A stretch of 64,000 nucleotides of DNA. Source: Wuchereria bancrofti. Its lineage: Eukaryota > Nematoda > Chromadorea > Rhabditida > Onchocercidae. The stretch lies in the NCBI GenBank assembly GCA_005281725.1, contig SSBO01000002.1, positions 1,776,768 to 1,840,767 on the forward strand, in the 5' to 3' direction. The notes beneath the pieces were generated by a model. That model did not search any database and was not told the origin of the DNA. It worked only from the letters and a program-made list of their open reading frames with translations. Both the position numbers and the translations under genes were made by a program. Positions 59,701 to 64,000 of the stretch are shown here, in pieces (within the stretch, counting starts at the first letter, position 1; the number at the start of each line of letters is the position of its first letter).

Positions 59701-62700
59701 TTGAATTATTATAATTGTCCTAAATTCATTAATTTACCAGCTCTAAAATTGTTTGAAAAAAAATCATTTGTTTAGATTTATTAAAATGAAATTCAATTTA
59801 GCATCATATTAATTGAATATTTGTTTAATTAAATGTTGCTTAATTAAACTATCGTTTAGGTTTTAAATATAATTTTTTTAAGGGTAGTAAACGAATGCGC
59901 AACTGGTAAGCATGATTGCTCATCTTCTGCATCCTGTATTGATACAGCTGATTTGTTTACCTGTCGATGTCGTGATGGATTTCGAGATGAAAGTCCAGAT
60001 CTTGTAAATCGTCCTGGACGTGTTTGTGTCAGAGGTTTGAAATTTTGATTAATAAATTTAAATTGCTCTAATAGATATATTGCATTAATTGATGAAAAAT
60101 AATTTTTGTCTAATTTAAATTGACAAAAATATTTAATTAGTTGCACTAAATAAGTTTAATTAATTTAAAATGACAAAAGAAGTGACAAAATGTTCCATTC
60201 TTATTTTTTATTTCAACTACCAAACAAAAGGAATAAATATAAATGGAAGAAAAGAGAGAAAAAACGAAACAAAAAATTTTAAACTTTCTTAAAAATACAG
60301 TAATTAAATAATAAAATTTAGGTTAAGAAGAAAAAGAAGTCGCACAAAAAGAATGAGACAGAGAGGGAGTGAAAGAGAGAGAGAGGGAAAGAGGGAGAGA
60401 AAATGTGCATACAAACTCGTTTTTATGAAAATCTTTTCTAGCATTTATTCCGGAACCACCGGAATGTGATGTCAATGATCCGATGAGTTGTGATGCAAAA
60501 AAGAAAGAAGTATGCCTATTTGTTAATGGTACATATAAATGTCAATGTGCAACCGGATATGATCGTTTACCGGATGGTCGATGTTTAGTAATTAATGAAT
60601 GTGATGATCAACGTCTCAATGATTGCGCTTCAAATGCTGATTGCATTGATCAAGTAATTTATAGTAACATTTGAAAAAAAAAATTTTTTTTTTTAATTTT
60701 TGTAAATTACTTAAGATACAGTTTTTTTCTTTTTTCTTTTATTTTAATATATAAAAATTATTAGTTATTATTTTTTTAAGTATTAAATTTAAGTTAGTAT
60801 TATTATAGGCTGATGGTTATACTTGTCAATGCAAGAGTGGTTTTGCGGATATATCACCATCAGGTACACCAGGGCGCATTTGTCGTACGCGTGTAAATGA
60901 ATGCGCTGAACCACAGAAATATCATGTTGACTGTGATTCTAATGCTGTATGTGTTGATACAGATGAAGAATATACATGCAGGTATATATATATTAATTAA
61001 ATTAAGTTTGTATTTAAAATTTTTATTTTCAATTTATCTCAAATAAAATGAATAAATTTATAGCAAAATTAATAATGCTAATTAGAAATTACTTATAAAT
61101 TATTCATTTTAGTTGTCGTCCTGGTTTTGCTGATATATCTAGTTCATTTGAACGTTTACCTGGTCGTCGTTGTGTTGAAGCAATAAATGAATGCTTGAAT
61201 CCATCAATGAATGATTGTTCAGAGAATGCTATTTGTGAAGATGCTAAAGAAGGGTATAAATTTCTTGAAAAGTTTAAATTTATTTAATTTTTTTAAAAAA
61301 AAAAGTAAGTAAATTTATGTGTTTCTATTTTTTTCTTTTTTGAAGTTATTAATTAAAGTAGCAATATTAGATGGTTTTAAGAAAGATAATATATGTTTTT
61401 TTTTTTTAACTTTTAAAAGTTTTAATAAATTATATAAATTGTTTCAAGAAATAAATAAATTATAGAATTTTTAATTGAAATTTTTATCTTTTCAGGTATA
61501 TTTGTACATGTTTACAAGGTTTTGTTGATGCATCATCCAATATTACCCATTATCCAGGTCGGGTATGTCATAAGCCTAAACAAGAAAAACTTCATGACAA
61601 CGATGCATCAAAAGGTTCCTCAATTACTTGCAATCCTGATAAACCAAAATGTGGTACCAATGAAGTATGCACTGATCGTAAAGCACGTGGAAAATTTATT
61701 TGTGATTGCGCTGAAAATGCTTTCAGATTTACGGATAATACGTGTCGTTGTAAGTTATTATTATTATTATTTCTACTAAAATTATTTTTATACATTTTAG
61801 TTTACTAGTTTTAGGTAAATGAATAATAATGATAATATCAAGTTAGGGAAATGGATAATAATGATAATATTAAGTTAGGGAAATGGATAATAATGATAAT
61901 ATTAAGTTAGGTAAATGAATAATAATGATAATATTAAGTTAGGGAAATGGATAATAATGGTAATATTAAGTTAGGGAAATTAATGAATAATCAACTGTAT
62001 CAATAAATATGTAATGAAAAGTTATGATAACATATGATTATTTTTATCATTATTATTATGATAATATATATGATTATTGTTATTATGATAATATATCAAA
62101 TGACAGAATTATGCAATTATTCTCAATAAGTTAATATACAGTCTAAACTAAAAATAAAAAAAAATGTTTTATTATTTTTTGTTATTTTTGTTTTTTATTT
62201 TTATTTTTTTTTTATATTTTTTAAAATTTATCTATGAAATTAATGATAGTTATTAGCGATGTGATTTTATAAAACACAAGATTTTACCATATGCTAATAT
62301 GTTGGGATTCAGTGCAAATTATAATTACCTGTTTTTCCGGAAAATGAATTATACTTTCTTCTTTTTTTTGATAATCCTAGAAGTGGGATTATTATTCTTA
62401 CTATTAATTACTAATTAATCTAACTGTAAATTCAAGATTTGAATTTACCTCAAATTATATTCTTCTTCCTTAATCATAATTAATCTTAATTTATTATTTT
62501 AGTCTATGCTGCATGTATTGGTGTAAATGATTGTGATAAGAATGCAGTTTGTGCTAATGCATTTGATTCTTACATATGTCAATGTCGTCCTGGATTTATT
62601 GATATTTCACCGGATCCGGAAGGAAAGCCAGGCAGAATATGTAAAGAATGTGAGAGGACTTTTTTTCTTTTCTTTCTTATTCTCATCACTAAATAAGATG

Positions 62701-63704
62701 ATATTTCTTAAATATAAAAATCTCTAAATATCTCTAAATGCCATAAAAACGGAAAGTGTTTAAAAAATATTTCAATTATTATAAAAATTTCAAAATTTCA
62801 TTATAAAACTTCTACTCTTTTTTATGTTTTCTTTTTATTCTGTTCGTAAAATTTGAGGAATAAATTTGAGGAATTTATTTTTTCAAAAACAAGATTTGTT
62901 GAAATGTACAACAAAATTTAATTAATTTAATTAATTAAAGTGATTAATGAATGTGCTACGGGAATTCATAATTGTTCATCGTATGCGACATGTATCGATG
63001 CAACTGATGGTTATATGTGCATTTGCAATGATGGCTTCGTGGATACCTCATCACAATTTCAACTTGCGCCTGGACGTCGTTGTAGTAATGGTAAAATTTA
63101 AAAAAAAAAAAGTATTTTAAAAATTGAAAAAATCACCGATAAACAAATAAATTAAAAAAACGACAAATTAACCAAATAAATGTAAAAAGTTAATATGTGA
63201 AATATATTTTCAATTAATTTTATCTAATAATATTTTTGTTATTAATTTGAATAAAAATATAAGGAAGAATAATATTTTATTAAATAATATTTTTATTATA
63301 ATCAAAATATTGAAATTTCAATAATTTCAATTGGTGATAATATATGAAATTCTAGAAATTAATCTTTATCGAATATGTTTTTTTTTTTCATCCAAAATAT
63401 AATTAAGAAAAATATAATTTTCTTCCAAATATAATTAAAATAAAATATAAAATTTTAATTTTCAGCCAGTAACGAATGTATTGATCAAACGTTGAATACC
63501 TGTGATGAAAATGCAGATTGTATTGATACACCTGATTCGTATACCTGTCAATGCTATGCCGGATTTGTAGATGTTTCATCGAGTGCTAATTTACAACCTG
63601 GTCGAGTATGTACGGTGCAAACAACCTGTCCAAAACAAAAAACTGATCTTATGTTTCTCATTGATGGTTCCGGTTCAATTGGCTCTTATGTTTTCAAAAA
63701 TGAA
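32507..63704 (+). CDS. MUA-3/MUP-4-like transmembrane matrix receptor (3' end beyond window)
   Basis: Large extracellular receptor of the nematode MUA-3/MUP-4 class, which in C. elegans anchors epidermal intermediate-filament structures to cuticle or matrix and maintains muscle attachment (established for those proteins; inferred here). 22 coding exons join without a frame error to 1211 codons, listed below. Order: signal peptide (1 to about 25), five LDL-A-like modules (40-191), a Cys-containing linker, about 16 EGF-like modules (375 to about 1165), and the start of a von Willebrand A domain with MIDAS D1198-x-S1200-x-S1202. Many EGFs share the motif N-E-C ... CDxNAxC ... YxCxCxxGFxD(I/V)S ... 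PGRxC. SEA domains, transmembrane segment and tail expected for the class would lie beyond the window. Five LDL-A modules fit MUA-3 as I recall it, but MUA-3 and MUP-4 cannot be separated here, so no symbol is given. Introns reach 12.5 kb. Confidence 0.9.
35742..35787. repeat. 23-base unit repeated twice in tandem
   Basis: Identical units ATTAAAACTAATAATTAAAT plus GTG at 35742-35764 and 35765-35787. Confidence 0.85.
36124..38600. repeat. 1238-base direct duplication around a single N
   Basis: 36124-37361 and 37363-38600 read as the same sequence wherever compared, separated by one N at 37362. Both copies carry the same ATC-rich tract and the same homopolymer lengths. An unmerged contig overlap is the simplest explanation; a very recent tandem duplication is the alternative. 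Confidence 0.9.
36901..37191. repeat. ATC/ATT-rich low-complexity tract (copy 1)
   Basis: About 290 bases of CATCAT, CATTATCAT, TTCCAT and CACCATT units, with a higher-order period formed by recurring TTCCATnnTTGTCATCATC phrases. The same tract recurs at 38140-38430 in the duplicated segment. Confidence 0.85.
42724..43039. repeat. 150-base direct duplication around a 16-N gap
   Basis: 42724-42873 and 42890-43039 are identical, separated by N at 42874-42889. Same signature as the other two gaps. Confidence 0.9.
45279..45383 (+). CDS. Receptor exon 2: LDL-A module 2
   Basis: Acceptor TATATTTTAG. Encodes ECLPWQFDCHFGIPRC then NDGAIDCISGFDE, residues 73-107. Phase 1 at both ends. The conserved SDE is FDE here, so calcium binding may be weaker. 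Confidence 0.88.
45572..45621 (+). pseudogene. Decayed partial copy of receptor exon 2 and its acceptor
   Basis: This stretch in intron 2 closely matches 45241-45293, the last part of intron 1 and the first 15 bases of exon 2. Both share ATTCATTTATATTTTA and CCTTCCGTGGC. The acceptor AG has become AA (TTTTAGAATGCC to TTTTAAAATACC) and the exon's TGC codon is TAC, so it cannot act as an exon. Similarity stops after CCGTGGC. Confidence 0.75.
46550..46651 (+). CDS. Receptor exon 3: LDL-A module 3
   Basis: Acceptor TTCATTTTAG. Encodes GCPPHNFVCADKSAC then QDGVAHCKDKSDE, residues 108-141; phase 1 to phase 1. Confidence 0.88.
47014..47115 (+). CDS. Receptor exon 4: LDL-A module 4
   Basis: Acceptor TTTTTAG. 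Encodes PCPAGDFLCNDHSQC then QDGFPDCKDGSDE, residues 142-175; phase 1 to phase 1. This is the best match to the LDL-A calcium-binding end. Confidence 0.9.
47881..48137 (+). CDS. Receptor exon 5: LDL-A module 5 and linker
   Basis: Acceptor TTCTTTTCAG. LDL-A 5 (TQFECSCGSIRC then KDGKKDCEDGSDE) has one extra Cys between its second and third. It is followed by a linker ending CPDPSVCNDQLGEICI, residues 176-261. Donor GTAAGT, phase 0. Confidence 0.88.
48397..48643 (+). CDS. Receptor exon 6: Cys-containing linker
   Basis: Starts in frame after an unusual acceptor, GAAATTTGAG. Encodes GATHCVCKKGTIRPQGSPRC then a Cys-poor stretch with the glycosylation-type site NCT, residues 262-343. Moving to the better-looking acceptor near 48242 would meet a stop, so this start is preferred. 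Confidence 0.75.
48992..49081 (+). CDS. Receptor exon 7: half-EGF-like segment
   Basis: Encodes GYGEICLPNSSGRHRCTCAN and NGTRMDSIC, residues 344-373, resembling the C-terminal half of an EGF module completed by Cys of exon 6. Phase 1 to phase 1. Confidence 0.85.
49278..49427 (+). CDS. Receptor exon 8: EGF-like module 1
   Basis: Encodes VNECANPELNDCDPNASC then YECFCNEGFIDTS and RPGIKC: a six-Cys calcium-binding-type EGF with the family's extended last loop. Phase 1 to phase 1. Confidence 0.9.
50179..50331 (+). CDS. Receptor exon 9: EGF-like module 2
   Basis: Encodes VDECASEAANQCDENADC then YTCRCRNGYVDIS and PGRKC. Phase 1 to phase 1. Confidence 0.92.
51228..51377 (+). CDS. Receptor exon 10: EGF-like module 3
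   Basis: Encodes MDECQMGLADCDPKAIC then YTCKCPHGFADKS and PGRIC. Donor GTGGGC is weak but preserves phase 1. Confidence 0.88.
51701..51850 (+). CDS. Receptor exon 11: EGF-like module 4
   Basis: Encodes INSCDSPNFTGCQSKESKC then LVCRCIDGYIDLN and PGTNC; lacks the acidic D/N-E-C start, so calcium binding is uncertain. Phase 1 donor GTATGA. Confidence 0.9.
52380..53202 (+). promoter_or_regulatory. Candidate internal promoter (P2) of the receptor gene
   Basis: Between 52380 and 52940 the sequence departs from the AT background, with segments such as AACCGCGATTGATAGCAC, GGCGGGGAGAGGTGGAGG and ATAACGGTTGGCTTTGG. It lies just upstream of a signal-peptide exon. The combination suggests an internal transcription start. 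No core promoter element can be named. Confidence 0.45.
52698..52735 (+). promoter_or_regulatory. G-rich tract with G-quadruplex potential
   Basis: Runs of G of length 2, 4, 2, 2, 2, 8, 2 and 3 within 38 bases, the only such tract in the window. It sits about 470-505 bases before the alternative start codon. Confidence 0.5.
53203..53272 (+). CDS. Alternative first exon encoding a second signal peptide
   Basis: ATG at 53203 directly follows an in-frame TAA (53200-53202). It encodes MQLLLVATLAVIAVPELI and five more residues, a short hydrophobic leader typical of a signal peptide. The donor GTGAGT at 53273 leaves phase 1, exactly what the exon 12 acceptor at 56225 needs (G|TA gives Val, then SDPC). 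Read as an internal exon after exon 11 it hits a stop after 13 codons, so it can only be a first exon. The resulting isoform would begin at EGF-like module 5 and lack all LDL-A modules. Inferred from sequence alone. Confidence 0.7.
56225..56377 (+). CDS. Receptor exon 12: EGF-like module 5
   Basis: Encodes VSDPCQDDSLHDCDPVAEC then FQCRCPNGFADVS and PGRKC. Predicted join point for both the long form (exon 11) and the alternative first exon. Phase 1 to phase 1. Confidence 0.92.
56378..58967 (+). other. Receptor intron 12
   Basis: AT-rich, with AAT/GAT triplets around 57360-57450, a GA-rich run near 57510-57540 and the 43-base repeat described separately. No exon seen. Confidence 0.65.
58251..58361. 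repeat. 43-base tandem repeat, about 2.6 copies
   Basis: Units at 58251-58293, 58294-58336 and a partial one from 58337, differing at a few positions. Each contains ATAATTATGGCTAATAATTA, itself nearly palindromic. Confidence 0.85.
58968..59117 (+). CDS. Receptor exon 13: EGF-like module 6
   Basis: Encodes INECVLGTHECDENAKC then YNCQCKPGWTD and APGRSC. Phase 1 to phase 1. Confidence 0.92.
59473..59611 (+). CDS. Receptor exon 14: EGF-like module 7
   Basis: Encodes NICASIQCAKEAEC then PVCECFSGYVDIS and AGHVC. Lacks the calcium-binding D/N-E-C start. Ends in phase 2, the first departure from the phase 1 pattern of the EGF exons. Confidence 0.9.
59883..60034 (+). CDS. Receptor exon 15: EGF-like module 8
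   Basis: Acceptor TTTTTTAAG. Encodes VVNECATGKHDCSSSASC then FTCRCRDGFRDES and PGRVC. Phase 2 to phase 1. Confidence 0.9.
60361..60401. repeat. (GA)n microsatellite in intron 15
   Basis: GAGAGGGAGTGAAAGAGAGA and continuing GA-rich sequence just before exon 16. Confidence 0.85.
60442..60653 (+). CDS. Receptor exon 16: EGF-like module 9 and first half of 10
   Basis: Encodes PPECDVNDPMSC then YKCQCATGYDRLPDGRC, a compact EGF without the extended last loop, then VINECDDQRLNDC and SNADCIDQ. Donor GTAATT in phase 0 splits module 10. Confidence 0.9.
60809..60981 (+). CDS. Receptor exon 17: second half of EGF 10, first half of 11
   Basis: Encodes ADGYTCQCKSGFADIS and PGRIC, then VNECAEPQKYHVDC and NAVC ... 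YTC. Phase 0 to phase 2. Confidence 0.9.
61113..61253 (+). CDS. Receptor exon 18: second half of EGF 11, first half of 12
   Basis: Encodes CRPGFADIS, PGRRC, then INECLNPSMNDCSENAIC. Donor GTATAA in phase 2. Confidence 0.9.
61496..61749 (+). CDS. Receptor exon 19: end of EGF 12 and EGF-like 13
   Basis: Encodes YICTCLQGFVDAS, PGRVC, a Lys/Asp-rich spacer, then a divergent EGF (TCNPDKPKCGTNEVC ... FICDCAENAF ... NTC). Phase 2 to phase 1. Confidence 0.88.
61811..61980. repeat. 32-base minisatellite, five full copies, in intron 19
   Basis: Copies start at 61811, 61843, 61875, 61907 and 61939, with a 10-base sixth start at 61971. Copies 1 and 4 begin TTAGGTAAATGAATAAT; copies 2, 3 and 5 begin TTAGGGAAATGGATAAT. 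Confidence 0.95.
62503..62649 (+). CDS. Receptor exon 20: EGF-like module 14
   Basis: Encodes CIGVNDCDKNAVC then YICQCRPGFIDIS and PGRIC. Phase 1 to phase 1. Confidence 0.92.
62941..63090 (+). CDS. Receptor exon 21: EGF-like module 15
   Basis: Encodes INECATGIHNCSSYATC then YMCICNDGFVDTS and APGRRC. Phase 1 to phase 1. Confidence 0.92.
63466..63704 (+). CDS. Receptor exon 22: EGF-like module 16 and start of vWA domain
   Basis: Encodes NECIDQTLNTCDENADC, YTCQCYAGFVDVS, PGRVC, then CPKQKTDLMFLIDGSGSIGS, the first strand and metal-ion-dependent adhesion site of a von Willebrand A domain. The donor GTAAAA in phase 0 means the domain continues past the window. Confidence 0.92.
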
Positions 63705-64000
63705 GTAAAAATATTTTTAAACTTTAACACTAGAAAAGAAAAAAGAAAAGAAATTAATTCGTTTAAAATTATATTTAAAATAAATTTTTTATATTTGCTA
63801 ATCTTTTTTTTGTAAATTTTATCTTTCTACACTATGCCTTAATCATTTAAAATTTAATAAAAAATTTGAACTTTTTTTTCTAAAAAAAAGTACATAATTG
63901 AATTGCTATTAAATTTCTCACGTTATTTTATTAAAAAAAAGTTATCAAATCATCAATTTTTATAATTCTATGGAAGAACGGATGAAAAATTATGATTAGT
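63705..64000 (+). other. Start of receptor intron 22
   Basis: AT-rich sequence to the window edge; the next vWA exon is not reached. Confidence 0.7.

Overview
This is an AT-rich nuclear genomic window from a nematode. The evidence is nematode-style short splice signals (TTTTCAG-like acceptors), acceptor sites lying directly against start codons as expected for spliced-leader trans-splicing, and a MUA-3/MUP-4-type matrix receptor, a nematode-specific class. The long introns, abundant homopolymers and simple repeats would fit a spirurid or filarial worm, but that placement is inference and the species cannot be named. There are no bacterial features, rRNA, recognisable tRNA, CRISPR or intact transposon.

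The left 20 kb is gene-dense. A plus-strand two-KH-domain PCBP-like RNA-binding protein gene (8 coding exons, 2208-11077, 370 aa) converges on a minus-strand LENG8/THP3-like SAC3-family gene (9 coding exons, 17016 down to 12279, 705 aa). That gene is divergent from the gene for RNA polymerase II subunit RPB3 (5 exons, 17928-19931, 275 aa), with about 0.9 kb of shared upstream sequence. All three models keep frame across every junction and match their families residue by residue where I compared them from memory. The three products all act on RNA or transcription, but nothing in the sequence shows co-regulation.

From 19932 to about 32500 the window is almost featureless AT-rich DNA: simple repeats, small tandem repeats, a hairpin and one assembly gap. 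From 32507 to the right edge runs one very large plus-strand gene, 22 coding exons and 1211 codons so far, and open at the window edge. It encodes a signal peptide, five LDL-receptor class A-like modules, about 16 EGF-like modules and the first residues of a von Willebrand factor A domain. This is the layout of the nematode epidermal/muscle-attachment receptors MUA-3 and MUP-4. Its first intron is 12.5 kb and contains two of the three assembly gaps.

The most interesting signals are these. A second signal-peptide exon at 53203-53272 lies inside the gene, has a splice phase that fits the next EGF exon, and sits behind the only G-rich stretch of the region, so an internal promoter for a short isoform is likely. 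All five LDL-A modules have lost the same two cysteines. A GC-AG intron occurs in the KH gene. A decayed partial copy of an LDL-A exon lies next to its source. Each of the three N-gaps is flanked by exact direct duplications, which is probably an assembly artefact.
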